From the NCBI GenBank assembly GCA_004123355.1, contig SCHM01000004.1, positions 4,372,316 through 4,436,315 of the forward strand: 64,000 nt of DNA. The letters run 5' to 3'. Every line of letters begins with the position of its first letter. Position 1 is the first letter of the stretch. This document shows, one piece after another, positions 49,694-62,125 of the stretch. This DNA comes from Amphirosellinia nigrospora. Its lineage: Eukaryota; Ascomycota; Sordariomycetes; Xylariales; Xylariaceae. The notes beneath the pieces were generated by a model. The model was not told where the DNA came from and searched no databases. It worked only from the letters and a program-made list of their open reading frames with translations. The position numbers were made by a program, and so were the translations under genes.

Positions 49694-52600
49694 TCAGTGG
49701 TCCATAAGTCCAATACCATCGAATCCGACGCCTTGGGCTCTGCTACTCCTCCCTCTCGTAGCTGTCGCCCTGCCCGTGAAGCCGCCTGACCGCTCGTAGA
49801 CCTCTTGGAGGTAGCACCTTTCTTCTTGACCCCTGGAAATTTGCCGCCCGAGGATCGCCGAGATGCGTATTGTCCCTTACCGCCGCGACCCCCCCTTCCT
49901 TTTCCGGCACCGGCACCGGTACCGGCGCCTGAGTTACGACCGCGAGACTTGGAGGACGAGGCTTCCTGTTGGTTGGCGCGATGAAAACTCTCCATGAAGG
50001 CCTTCTCTGTAACCGAAGGTTCGAAATAGCCCGAGGTTTCGCCGCCTTCTTCGTCATCATCGTCATCGTCGTCGTCATCTTCTATGGCTTCCATATCCTG
50101 GTCTCCGTCGTCTTCGTCATCATCATCTGTCGTCACCAAGTCTACAATTTCTCCCAGGAGAGGTAGAGCGCGCGGTTCTGGTGACAGGCCCATGATTTCC
50201 TGATATTGCTGGCGGTATCGTTGAATTAACGGGAGCAGTTTATTGCCGTGTCGGGTTACCATATCTTCGTCAATGCCCGGGATCCGCCGCATTTGGTCCA
50301 AAGTAGAAGTCCACCGTAAACCCATCTCACGTAGTTGAAGTTGGGAGAAGAGAGGTTTTCGATAACCGTGTGAAGCCCTGACCTTCTCTTCCATTTTTTT
50401 AGCGTCCTCGAAGAAGCTCTCAAGGATATCCTTTTGTACCTCCGTGAGACTTTCCTCGCTTAGACGAGCATCACGAGATATGGGTGGCCCAACCGGGTTT
50501 GGGTTCATCCGCCGACGTCTAGCTACAGGAGCCGGCATGGTTTCAAAATCGTCGTCCGAGAATCCGTCATCCACGACAAACCCATTGCTGCGGGAGCCGA
50601 AATCATCATCACTCTCTTCGTCGTAATTCGCCACAGCCTTTCCTTTCTTCTTGGCGGACGATTTTCGCGCTGGCGAGGACACTAGCGTCGAAGTGAACTG
50701 CGCCGTACGTCCCTTTCTAGTTGCCGGGGCTGCCGGTGTGTCTAGCCGCTGCTGGGTCTTGGGGGGCCAACCAAACTACCGTCGCTCTTGACTCGAGTAG
50801 TCAACCAGAGTTGGCGTCCCCCGGCTAAGAAGGAGTGCGCCGTCCGTCCAATCTAAAGCATGGTGTCAACTCAAAAAGCGATCATCGGTCCTGGAAGCAT
50901 GCTTACTCTGAAGTACTGGAATGCCATCTTCACTGTCGCTTTGAATACATTTTCCTCTTTCAGTGCTTCTTCTGCAAGCAGTCGGTCGACAATACGATGC
51001 ACTTCGTGCTTAGGCATATGCTTGGCTATGCCATAGAATTCTGGTACTGTGTAATCGGCTTTCTTCTTCTTGCCCATGAGATAGTCGGTGCACTGTGCAA
51101 GCGTCACCCTCCCGCCGACCTCACAATCTCCAGTACAGCAAGCGCATACTTGGTGCGGTCTTTCTGTTGAAATTTGTCTTTCGACTTGCAGTTATCGCAG
51201 TTGGCGTTGCATTGAGCTTTGTTAAACGTTTCTCCAAAGTAACGAAGTATCTCAACCCGACGACAGTCACTTTGGTTATCACAGAAAGCCGCTACCACGT
51301 TAAGCATATTCTCTGGCGCTCTCTTTTTCTTCGCTACCATCGCCGTCGTTGATCAGCTTCCGAAGTTGGGTGAGATCCCCATATCCAAAGTACAGATAAC
51401 ATTCAGATGCCTCGCCATCACGGCCCGCACGTCCAGTTTCCTGATAGTACCCCAAGGCTCTTGGAACAGATTGGTGGATAACAAAACGCACATCGGGCTT
51501 GTCAATGCCCATTCCGAAAGCAATTGTAGCAACGACGACTTTGATTTTTCCCTGTTGCCAGTCTCGCTGTATTCGCGCCTTTTCCTGCGATTCCACGCTA
51601 GCGTGATAGTGATGAGAGGAAATCCCATAGTCTCTCAATTTTTTCGCGATGGTCTCCGCGGATTTTCTAGAGAGAGTATAAACAATACCAGTTTCCCCAG
51701 GGTATTTTGAATTGATTAAATCAGCGATGGTTGCAGTGTTATCCTTCTCTTTTCGCCGGACTTCGTAGTACAGGTTGGGTCGGTTGAAACTTTGCGTAAA
51801 TTGCTCACACTTATCAATGCCTAGATTGTGCTTGACATCCATGATGACGTTCTGGGTTGCAGTCGCCGTTAGTGCCATGATTGGGACTTCTGGGAATCGT
51901 TCCCGAAAGCTGCCCAGCTGCTTGTAGTCCGGTCGAAAGTCATGACCCCATTGACTAACACAATGCGCCTCGTCGATGACGAGACGAGCAAGTTTCTTGT
52001 TACGGTAGAGACAACCCAAGCCAATCAGGAAAGCTTGGCTCTTATTTATCATCTCGGGTGTAACATAAAGGAGCTGAAAGTAGTGTTCTGGGAATGGTTG
52101 CTTTAAGGCATCCATGATCTCCTTCTTCGCCGCAGGCGTAGTATCTCCATTGAAAGTCGCCGCGGCAATATTAAGCGCCTTGAGGTGCTCAACTTGATCT
52201 TGCATTAAACTGAGAAGGGGGGACACAACGACGGTGATTCCGTTGGTTTTGCCGCTAGTTACCACAGCAGGCAGCTGGTAACAAAGAGACTTGCCGCCAC
52301 CAGTAGGCATTAAGATGAAGGCGTCCTTCCCAGCAAGTGTGGCATTAATCGCTTCAAGTTGATTGTGTCGAAAACCAGTCATCCTAAATCGATCTTTGAG
52401 CGCTCGCTTAACATCCTTGTACCACGGGAATCTTCTTTGACGAGCTAAAACTGGAGTAGCCATTGCGTTTTGTCTTTTCCTGACAGCAGATTTTTCCTTA
52501 CGTGCCCCTAGATTACCCGATGTCTCGGAGAGCACAGGTCGCGTGGACGGGGAGGCCTAGCCTCCGAAGACGACTGCTGAAGTTCTATCTCCTGAGCTAA

Positions 52601-55166
52601 CTCTGAAATGTCGATGTCATCACTATAGTCACTTTCATATCCCTTTCTCTGGAGGGCTGCTTCCTTTCTTGGGCTCCTGCGGTTCTTTGAAGCGCTCGAC
52701 TGATGTATGCTTCGTGTTGCTCTAGGTGGATCAAGTCTTGGTGGAAGGTCATGGACGTCAAAGAGATCTTCTTCATAGTCCATGGGATCAGAGGGTTGAT
52801 GTGGGGCTGGTGGTGCCGTTCTAATGTCTCTTGGAGCCATAGGCCAATGTTCTTCACCCCGGGCTGCACGCCGAGGCGACAGCGAAGCAAAGTGCTGGCT
52901 ACCATTCCCTTGTGAGTTAAAAGTCTCGCTCGGACGGGGTCAAAGCTCGGTCGATGAGAACCAAGTCGTGATGGAACTTGCGTCTGCATTATAACCTGGG
53001 TGCTTCCCATCCCCGTAACCTGGCTAGATTCCCGAGACAAAGTCAAAGGTACTGTGAGTTGGGCAGCTTGTGTAGCTTGCACGACTGACTCGGACCGTTT
53101 GGTATGGGGACCATGAGCTGATTGAGTTTCATATTCGTTAGGATCTTTGATATCAGCGTTGGATAAGTACGTCTTTAAGGAATCTTGACGGGTTTTGAGT
53201 TGGCCGTCCAGTTCTTGCAAATGAGCCTCATCATCATCCGTGTTTAGGTCGTGCTCGTATGCGTCAGCAATACGTGCGATGAGTGCATCCCTCTTCGCCA
53301 CCAAATCTTCATAAGACCGGTACTCCTTGGCGAGAAGATCTAAAGATAACTGCTGCTTTATCAACTTCTCCTTATCGCGTCTAAGTTGTTCTCTAGGCTC
53401 AAGAGAGCCCTCCTGAAGTGACATTTTGAAGCGTTCCCTATTCTGCCGCAAGCCCTCTTCCAACGATACTCGCTTCATCTCGAGAATTGACGGTTGATGG
53501 AGAAACAACTGGACCATTGCCGACAACTTCTCGTCGTCGTTGTGAACACTTATTTGGCTACTATGGGGGGCGTTCACGGGTTTATCAACTTCGATCGCCC
53601 GTGGAATTCAACAGGTTTGATTTGAGATTGTTGTTGTCGGTGGGCTTTCTGAGGCGAGCGTGCTACAGTTACGGTTTGGCTAGAAATTAGCGGTTGGGTC
53701 CTTGTTCTTGAAGGCGTGTCTTGAACGGCAGTGTAGTGATCACGTTGAGAGCCAGGAAGTCGCTTCGTGGGGCTGTCGGTTCGCAGAACTAGGCTTTCAG
53801 TCTCGTGGTGAGCAGGTGGAGTCATGGGTTCGTCATCCGAGTCCTGTATAATCCGTTCATCATTCTTCACACGTCGCGATGCTTTCGCCTGTTGCTTCGA
53901 AACATGCTTCACTTCACTTCCAAATAAGGAATCCGAGTCTGAAAGCATTAGGTCTAACTTCGCCTCGAAGACTTCTAGTTTGTCCAAGACGGTGTTTTTC
54001 TTGGGAGTTTTCGACGGGGACTTTTTGATATGCTGAGTTTGGATAAGGGATGCATCATAAGTCAGGTTTGTTCTCTGCTTCGAAGGAGTATTTGGGACGG
54101 CTGTTAATTTAGAGGGCGATTTACTAGGGCTGGTCTTGATCTTGCTCCGAACCGGTGACTTTGTCGGAGACCGCTTCGGCGAAACATGCAGACTTTCGTC
54201 GTCAGATAGAATGTCCATGATGTCTTGAAAATCATCAATAGACGCAATAGGGGGTGGCTGGCTGATCTGGTCGCTCTTCCGCTTCTTCCCACGCTTGCTA
54301 GCTTGAGGCTCCGGACGCCAGGCAGCTTCCTCCTCCCACACCATGACATCGTTCCCAAACGCGACAGATTCTTCATCTGGGGAAACAGGGCCAGATCGGC
54401 TAGCGTAATCCTCACGCCAAATCATCTTAGTGCTCCCGAACGCGACCGAGTTCTCACTGGGGGTTATAGGCTCGGGTCGAGAGGCGAAATCCTCCCGCCA
54501 CAACTGGGTTTCATTCCCGAAAGCAGCGGAAATCGAAGACGTCCGCCTGCTATCGGCAGTCAAGTCAATGATGTCGGCGATAGCCCCTGGCGGTGGGATT
54601 ATGCTCCCGGCCCGCGATTCGGACAAGGCAGACTGGGCATTTTGGGTAGCCGTCCGATTCTTGGCCGCATTCCTAGCTATGGAGGCAGAATATTCGCTCT
54701 CAAGCGAAATGGGCGCGGTCGCCGTTGTCGAGGCTGGCGAGAGAAGCTGTTCCTGTCGGAGGAGTAGGTTTGGCCTCGTTGTGTTTGGCTTGGATGCGAG
54801 GCGGCCCATGTTCTCAACTACCGTGCCCCCTTCTCCTCCTCCTCCTCCTCCTCCTCCTGCTCCTGCTCCTTGTTGGTTCTCCTGCAATCTGCCGTTCGAC
54901 ACGGTAGCCCCATGTGACGAGGCAGAGGGACGACTCGGTTCCCTGGGCAGGACGGGATACAGCTCAGCAGTGGTGGATTCATTCGGACGCGGGGCGGGCG
55001 ACAGTCCTGCAGTGGGCGTAAAGAACACAGTCTCGTCGGTAGGTGAGGATTGCGTATCGCTGGGCTCGCGTGCGGGTGGCAATGCGGGCACAGTTGCGTT
55101 GGGTGTGAGCGAGTTGATATGAGCCAAGAGCCACGACAGTTGATCGTTGAGGTTGTTTCGAGTCAT
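49694..55166 (-). CDS. SGS1: RecQ-family DNA helicase (Sgs1/BLM; QDE-3/MusN type)
   Basis: The minus-strand start MTRNNLNDQLSWLL at 55166 is typical of ascomycete Sgs1/MusN/QDE-3. A long disordered, acidic N-terminal region (55166-52500) carries repeated FGNxxxxWREDxASRPxP units at about 54300-54520 and a coiled coil near 53300-53500. The helicase core (about 52400-51350) has FILMPTGGGKSLCYQLPA (Walker A), VIDEAHCVSQWGHDFRPDY (DEAH), MALTATAT, VVVATIAFGMGIDKPDVRFV and YYQETGRAGRDG. A zinc/RQC region follows (RVEILRYFGE, CDNCKS) and an HRDC domain (about 50450-50200). The C-terminus is acidic then Gly/Arg/Ser-rich. The end at 49694 (GIGLMDH) fits fungal homologues; another frame stays open to 49462. 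Several one-base frame switches occur (for example 53580 and 51115). Role: recombination and replication-fork repair; QDE-3 is also needed for quelling in Neurospora. Confidence 0.93.
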
Positions 55167-55695
55167 GAAGATGTGTCGGAACTACGGTCCCAGTCAACCT
55201 CCGTGTGCATTGAATAGGATCCAAGACCGCATGGGGGGTCGCGCGAGAGGTATGAAGAATTGGATGTCGGTAGGCAGGTATTCGGAAGCGGCGTGCGAAA
55301 CTTGGTTGCTGTTGATGGGGTTCCATTAGGTACCTGGCTTAGTGCCGCGTTTGGGTGGGCTGGCGCGTAACTTGGCCCCCGTTGCCGTGTGGACCCGCCG
55401 AATAGAGCGGGTGGGGTACCTGCAAGACAGATTGGAACGCGACACCACGACACCACACCACCTGACTTTTCAATTAAACAAACTATTCGGGTTAGACAGC
55501 ACTCTATCTGTATTATCACCTCCCCCACTACCTAGGTAGGTTAGGTACCTACCTACTTAGCAACCTATAAAACATTCAGATGAGAGCCACAGATGCCAGC
55601 CTCGTTATCTTAAATTATTAATTAATTGTCACTATTATATCTATGCTACTCTTCTATTCCTCTTATTTTTTGTGGCTCGTAAGTGACTTCTGTAT
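55167..55695. other. Intergenic stretch between RecQ and the DUF1275 gene
   Basis: RecQ promoter and DUF1275 3' flank. It contains a TAGGTA-rich near-palindrome at 55531-55560. Confidence 0.5.
55531..55560. repeat. TAGGTA/TACCTA near-palindromic repeat
   Basis: CCTAGGTAGG followed by TTAGGTACCTACCTACTTAG. TAGGTA/TACCTA words recur across the window, a habit of some Sordariomycete intergenic DNA. Confidence 0.6.
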
Positions 55696-56686
55696 CTAAC
55701 AGTTGCCATCAGCACTTGTCTCCTTCGGCTTCTCCGCGCTATTGAAGAGATACATAATCGCGACAATAAACTTCCCAGCAGCCGATATCAAGATGGCGGC
55801 GGCAGACCCAGCAGTGCGGTAGACGCCAGCTCCCACGAGCGAGCCGCCACCCAGGGCCAGCAGAAACATGATGCGTCTTGTGCGGGGCCGATTGCCGGCG
55901 TGGAGGAGCTTCGGGTCGATGATCAGGTCCACCCACGCCGCCGTCGCCATGGCCGTGCTGATCTCCGTCATCTTCATCGAGCGGGACTGGACTACTTGGC
56001 TTCCGGAGGCGAAAGCAAGTAAGCCTACTACCATCACCGCCAGCCCTCCCTGGGACACCACACCGTATTTGAATTGTAGCGCTGCAGCTACAAAGACAAG
56101 CGCGGATTGTAGCAAGTTGCAGCACCACAGCCACAACCTCATACGGGCTCCGACGATGTGGCTGACCTGGCCAGTCGCCCAGCCGCCGAGGAGGAAGAAA
56201 CCGAGTGCCGCCCCGATGTTAGGCACATAGAACTGATCGCCGTCAAGCCAAGGTAGGACAAGGGCGACTAATAGGAAGACGGTGTTGCCTGTTTGGTTCG
56301 AAGCGAAGCAGTGATAGTCGGGAAATGAGATGGCGTCTTGAATGCCAGTGAAACTGTAAGCGTTTGATCATCAGCACATTGTCGACAACGAGAGGTGGCA
56401 CACTACTTCAAAGCGTAAGGACCTGACAGTATAGCCTAACCATCACTAATCATAGCCTTGTTTGTGTTCGCTCGACTCGACGAGAATCTGCTTACAAGGT
56501 CAGAAGAACAAGCTCGAACTCGACAAAACCTGAGGGACGGACGTCTTCCAGCATGTGACCCCATATTCGTGAGGACATTGACTGATCTTTCGAGATGTCA
56601 TGGATGGGTGACGGGGTGTCCGTTTCTAATTTTTGTTGACTAGCCTGTGCCAGTGGTTGTGTTATGGCAGAAGACTTTTCCGCCAT
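55696..56686 (-). CDS. DUF1275 (YoaK-like) multi-pass membrane protein
   Basis: Two exons on the minus strand: 56686-56496 and 56353-55696, with a 142-base intron. Lengths sum to 283 codons (282 residues) with no frame problem. The N-terminus (about 60 residues) is hydrophilic; then FVEFELVLLTFFTGIQDAISFPDYHCFASNQTGN forms the first conserved block, with the junction inside LLTFF. Further segments are NTVFLLVALVLPWL, GAALGFFLLGGWATGQ, LLQSALVFVAAALQF and MVVGLLAFASGSQ. About six membrane segments are predicted by eye. DUF1275 proteins are widespread in bacteria and fungi; transport function is suspected but unproven. Confidence 0.88.
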
Positions 56687-59600
56687 TGAATTTGAGAAAA
56701 TGATGAATCGTGACAGTCAGGTTTTTTAGCTGATTGCCACAAGAAAATGAGGTACTGTGTAAAAAAACAAAACACGATGTCAGTATCACGTAGGAGAAGT
56801 CTGGATGCCAGTGTAGAGACAAACTCTATTTATCAACGAGGATCTAAGAAAATATATTCCAGCAACATTGCCGCTTTGTCAAAAGGGTGCACGGTGTGAC
56901 CCGACCAATTTCCGAGAACCGTTGTCATGTTGGTAGTGAAAAGTTTTCTGAAGCCAAAAGTCAACCCTTGTTTTGCCTTACTTCAACGGCCATGACGATG
57001 AAGCTCCACCAGCCAGCGGCAAGTGGGTGCCGGAGCCTAGCCTATCTGCTGACGGCCGGCACCGAAGACCCATACCGACAGCCTCGTGCCGCCCCTATAT
57101 CGGTGACGCAGCCCGATCCCTCGATATAAAATGAATGGACAAGTCATATATCCTGCTGTTGAACCTTGGCCGCGGCTCTTGTTCTGCCGCTATTGGACAA
57201 ATACAGAGCAGTATCAATAGGTATGATCGGCCCGGTCACACGCATCTCTGGGCGACTTCCACACAGCCACTCCCGTCATCTTTCTGTTGGTATTGAAGCG
57301 ATAAACGATCCTCGAAATCGATCATTTGCTGTATGATCTTACCCATGTATCTTGAGGAGTTGATAAGTCGTCTGCGTTCTCTAGATTCTACATCCGAGAC
57401 GATAACCTAAGTGGAGTGTTCCCGAGAGCCGCCTTCCACAACGCAGAACCCTATCCATCCAACAGTGGTACCAACTAACTACGTGTACCGAAACCGGAGC
57501 GCCAACGGAACGGTAAGGAGAGCTTTGCTATCAGCCGAGCGTGAGTGGTCTACGAGTGGTCTATACGACTACGACACAGAGTTTGTCAAATAGTATAAGA
57601 GGTCTTGGCACGACTCAATCGTATTGAATGCTCATACAGCGATGCGACTGTGACGACGGCAAGACAACAAATAAGCACGGGCGTATTTACGAGGACTTCT
57701 ATCCTCCCACGCCAGCGTTGCCAATATGCCGAAGCGGAGTCTTCAAATGCCCTTGTACAAGTCTATTAGCGATCAAGACACCACGCCGGCTCGTCGAGCA
57801 GCGCCTTCTAATCCAATAGCCTGCTAAGTCGACCATGTCCGAAACAAGCAGAATGAAAAATGTAGACGTCTTTGTCCACACCACCGACCCAATATGAAAC
57901 ATTGTCAGCAAACCGTCAAGCAACACCAACGTGGCAGTGGACCTATACGAACAGCTAAGCGAGAGGCGAACCGTACATGCTGTAGGTGTTCAATAAGTAT
58001 AGGGTCAATTATCCGGAGCGAGTGTCCGATCTCGAACATACCCTAATCTATATTCCCAAAAACTCGGCGTTTTGTTCCGGTACCGTTGCTGGTGGTGCGG
58101 CTCAAATGCGTAGTTTTGTGACAACATGAGTATATCAGTCGCCTGATATGAGCCGTAGTCACACGGGTATACTGGCAGTTAATCCCATTTTATAACCACG
58201 AGATGGAATCAAAGATTCCTGAAGTTTCCGATCACGAAAAGAAATCAATGCTACAGTAGACAGCACATCCTGCCAACAGTCCGCGTGTAGATCCCGTCCC
58301 GACCCGCCAAGCCCGCCATGTAGCCGCGATAGGGGGTTGACCGGCAGCCCGGTTCCTCGCCGGCGCTCTAGACGTAGGTGGCCGCTGCCAATTACGTAAC
58401 TGACAGAAACCGGACATTTGCCTGGCGCGAAAATATTAATCAATGTCTCGGGCTAGATCGGACTGCTAAAGCAGTAGCGTTTCAGTAGCCCCGACTGCCG
58501 ACCGACTGCCGGTGTTGAAGAAAATACCTGGTGACATAAACGCCTAGGCTGAAGTTCGACAGTTAGAGTATTTATGATGAGTCATGGTGAAAGTAGCTTA
58601 TTACCTTGAATTTTACGTAGTATCTCAGTGCGAGACATCTCTTACCATCTGGACGGCCCAGCATACCGTATCCGCCAACCGGTTAGAATCACTACGTAAA
58701 CAATATATGAATACAGATATCACTATTTTCATTACACTTGACACGATACCTGATGAGTTGGTTACGGATACAAATGGGCATCAACGTTACGAGGCTACCC
58801 CAGCTAAATAAGTTATATGATATGCATAGATATAAGGAGGTACTGGGTAATTGTGATGATAATTTACCTAGCGCCTAGGTTGGGGAGATTAGTATCCAGG
58901 TGAGGTACCTTACGAGCCCCAAAAGAAATCTTCAAAGAAAGATAATAATGATAGCAGATCTAATATAGCTACTACGTCACTTGGGTTTACGTTATCTTCA
59001 TTTCAACGATTCACTACCAATGAGAGACGAGGCAAAAGCAATCAGCCAATGGGTGCGATCTAGGACTCTCTCTTATCAGCATGGGGAGAACATGTTCACC
59101 CGAGCGTCTGGGACGTGGGTCAGCAGCCAAGATCGCCAAGATTGCCTAGACTAGCACGACTCAGACTGGGGAACTTCACACAACCTCAAGATGAGTTTCA
59201 TAAGTCTATTATTTACCCCACGCAGATGGCCTTAATCGCACTCCGACTGCCAAAGAAACGATTTAAATCGACTGTCTTTTCATCCCTATGGATATTGTTA
59301 CTGATCATGCTGTTGGTCGTCGGATACCGCGAATTCTTGCTGAACTAATAGGTAGTTGCTAAATAGTCCACCAGTTACAAGAACAAGCAACCTACCCCCG
59401 AGATTCGCATAAAGAACAATTTATACCCTTCCTTCCCAGGCATCCCGTCATCTCGAACAGCCATCTATCTACCCGGTAGCTAACCGATCTAGGCCAAGCA
59501 ACTCTTATCTCTGGCGCCGGTGGGTCGAGCCCGTCCCCTACGTAACTGAGATAAGAAGAGCCGGGGGTCGTTCAAGATTACAATCACAGCCTCTCCTCTT

Positions 59601-60133
59601 GGCACAGCGCACGGAGGCATAGGGCGCTGTGCGGATGGCATGGATGCTCATCATCCCGTGCGAAAAGAAAATGAAAACGGCCAGGCCTTCTCCTCACGTG
59701 CCCGTACGACCAGAGATAGCGAATGTGACCTCATCGTTTTGCTTATGCGTAAGATGTTAACCGCCCTGTCTACGCCTTACAAAACGAGTGGTATAAGTGG
59801 CGTCCAGCCAATTCACACTCTCTGTTTCTAGACAGAACCGTACCCTATTTTCGGGCCATCACTTCTTGACCTTACCTATCGGCGTTTCTTTAGGGCAAAG
59901 CATACTATAAGCATTAATAGGTCAGTTAGTGTTCCTGCAGACACATCGAAACGATCGAAAACGTTGACATAACCCAGTCTGGCATTCTCCAAGTCCTCAC
60001 TACACCCTTTTCTCTATCCCGGATCAAACAGTCCATCAACTTTGCCAATTCTGAGCAGGATAGTAGGAGTTTGGAGCAACCTCCCACTCCCAGCTCTTGA
60101 GCCCACCAACTAGCTATTCAGGCCACGCCGTCT

Positions 60134-60140
60134 CTTATCT
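60134..60140 (-). promoter_or_regulatory. GATA site (AreA/AreB type)
   Basis: AGATAAG on the minus strand, 334 bases before the nitrate transporter ATG and 32 bases from the NirA-type site. Confidence 0.45.
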
Positions 60141-60171
60141 CGGGACTTGGAGTCGCGATCTACACATCGAC

Positions 60172-60181
60172 CTCCGCGGAG
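60172..60181. promoter_or_regulatory. NirA-type site, palindromic
   Basis: CTCCGCGGAG. The left 8 bases match the Aspergillus NirA consensus CTCCGHGG, and because the sequence is a palindrome both strands match. It lies about 293 bases upstream of the nitrate transporter ATG. Confidence 0.6.
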
Positions 60182-60236
60182 ACGATTTATGTGGGCTTGG
60201 CGTGCGCTGCTTGCAGCCCGATCCCACTCCAGACCT

Positions 60237-60243
60237 CTTATCC
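60237..60243 (-). promoter_or_regulatory. GATA site (AreA/AreB type)
   Basis: GGATAAG on the minus strand, 56 bases after the NirA-type palindrome. Confidence 0.4.
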
Positions 60244-60473
60244 GGAGATGCACCGTAGATGCGCAGACCGCCTCGGAATAGTCGTCGTGGTATTCTGAAT
60301 GCTCGTATGAGTATCATGAGCTGTTATAAAGCGACGAAGTGCTTTCAGACTGGTCCTAATGCTCCACTGAGCCGGAGCTTTTAAGAGATATCTAAAAGAG
60401 AATTTGATATTGTATATTTTGATTTGTTTCGAAAACCCAGTAATTTTCCCACTCGATTAGACTAAAAATCGCC

Positions 60474-62125
60474 ATGATGAAGGCGTCGTATCTCTGGGCT
60501 TCCCCTGAGATCAATCCCGTCAACCGCAAGGCTCGATCAGTGCCTATATTCAATCCTTATGACGTATATGGCCGGGTGTTCTTCTTCTCATGGTTCGGCT
60601 TTATGGTTGCGTTCTGGGCTTGGTACACCTTTCCACCTCTTGTAAGTCGTCATGTCAGTCCTCGGTATATATGTCTTTTCTCACGGCTACCAGATAACCC
60701 ACGTTATCAAAGTCAACCTTCATCTCACACCAGCACAAGTGGCCAACTCCAATATCGTATCACTTATTGCAACGTAAGTCACCGACTACTTAAAATGTAA
60801 TCAGTACTATTTTCAAAACTCACAAGGTGGATTAGATTGTTCATTCGATACCTAGCTGGCCCCCTTTGTGATCAATTCGGTCCCCGCCAGGTGTTCGCGG
60901 GCATCCTCTTCATCGGCGCTATACCCCTCGGGCTCGCTCCTCTGGTCCATGATGCCACGAGCCTATACATCTCTCGTTTCTTCCTTGGTATCCTCGGCGG
61001 GTCATTCGTACCCTGTCTAGTCTGGTGTACTGGATTCTTCGACAAGAACATCGTGGGCTCCGCCAACGCGATTGCTGGCGGCTGGGGTAACGCCGGAGGT
61101 GGCATTACCTATTTTATGCCTGCAGTCTTCGATTCTCTCAAGGAACGTGGATACGACGATGGACCGCCTGGCGTCTGACATTTATCGTGCCCTTAATCGT
61201 GGTCATCGCAACCGGGATCTCCATGCTCCTCCTATGCCCCGATACACCGACAGGCAAATGGTCTGAACGGCTCCTCCGCACCGAACAAAACCTCGAGTCC
61301 CACGGTGTTGCCGGAAAAGACGATGTCATCGTCGACATACCCGGCGACATCACGGCAAAGAAAAGCTACACAGCCAGCAAGTGCTCTGACTCGGAGGCGG
61401 AAAAACATATCAAGGACCACGGCTACGATAAAGAAACCGCTCTATCCGAAGGAGAGATGTTGGAGATCGCCCAATTCGAAACAGTGCAAAAGCCCACACT
61501 CGTAGGGGCACTGGAAGTCCTCGCGTCGCCGCAGACCATTTTCCACCTCATCACATACCTATGTTCGTTCGGTGGCGAGCTGGCCATCAACTCCATCCTC
61601 AGCGCCTACTACGTGAAAAACTTCCCCCACATCAGCTACGCGTACGCGGCAAACGTGAGCGCTATCTTCGGCTTCCTCAACCTCGCGTCGCGGCCGCTCG
61701 GCGGCTTCGTCTCGGACTACCTGTACAAGATCACGGGCCGGAACCTCTGGGCCAAGAAGATCTGGATCGTGGTCTGCGGCGTGTTGACCGGCGCCCTCCT
61801 GATCGTCATCGGGCAGCTGGACCCTCACAGACTACCAGTCATGCTTGGCCTCGTTACGTTGATGGCCCTGTTCCTTGAGGCCGGCAACGGCAGCAACTTC
61901 GGCCTCATCCCGCACGTCCACCCGCAGGCCAACGGCGTCGTCTCCGGCACCACCGGAGCCGCCGGCAATTTCGGCGGGGTGATCTTCAGCATCATCTTCC
62001 GCTTCATGGATAACGGCACGAACTACGCCAAGGCGTTCTGGGTCATCGGTGTCATCACCATTGCCCTTAATCTCATCCTCTGCTGGGTGCCTCCTGTTCC
62101 ACGGGGCCAGATCGGTGGCCGATGA
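60474..62125 (+). CDS. nrtA: High-affinity nitrate transporter (CrnA/NrtA, NNP family MFS)
   Basis: Three exons: 60474-60641, 60694-60773 and 60827-62125. Blocks: [114 protein letters not shown] (nitrate signature 1), the central cytosolic loop with [48 protein letters not shown] and [21 protein letters not shown] (nitrate signature 2). Both signatures and the long central loop are typical of fungal CrnA. One frame switch near 61163 is cured by one base, giving 515 residues. Plasma-membrane nitrate uptake is the expected role. No nitrate or nitrite reductase lies within the window. ATG 60474 or 60477 are both possible. Confidence 0.93.

Larger units (their letters stand above)
56687..60473. 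other. 3.8-kb gene-poor stretch upstream of the nitrate transporter
   Basis: Only short open frames without recognisable motifs. The right end contains a NirA-type palindrome and GATA sites (60134-60243) and is likely the nitrate-transporter promoter. The rest shows no terminal repeats, tRNA or conserved protein. Confidence 0.5.
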
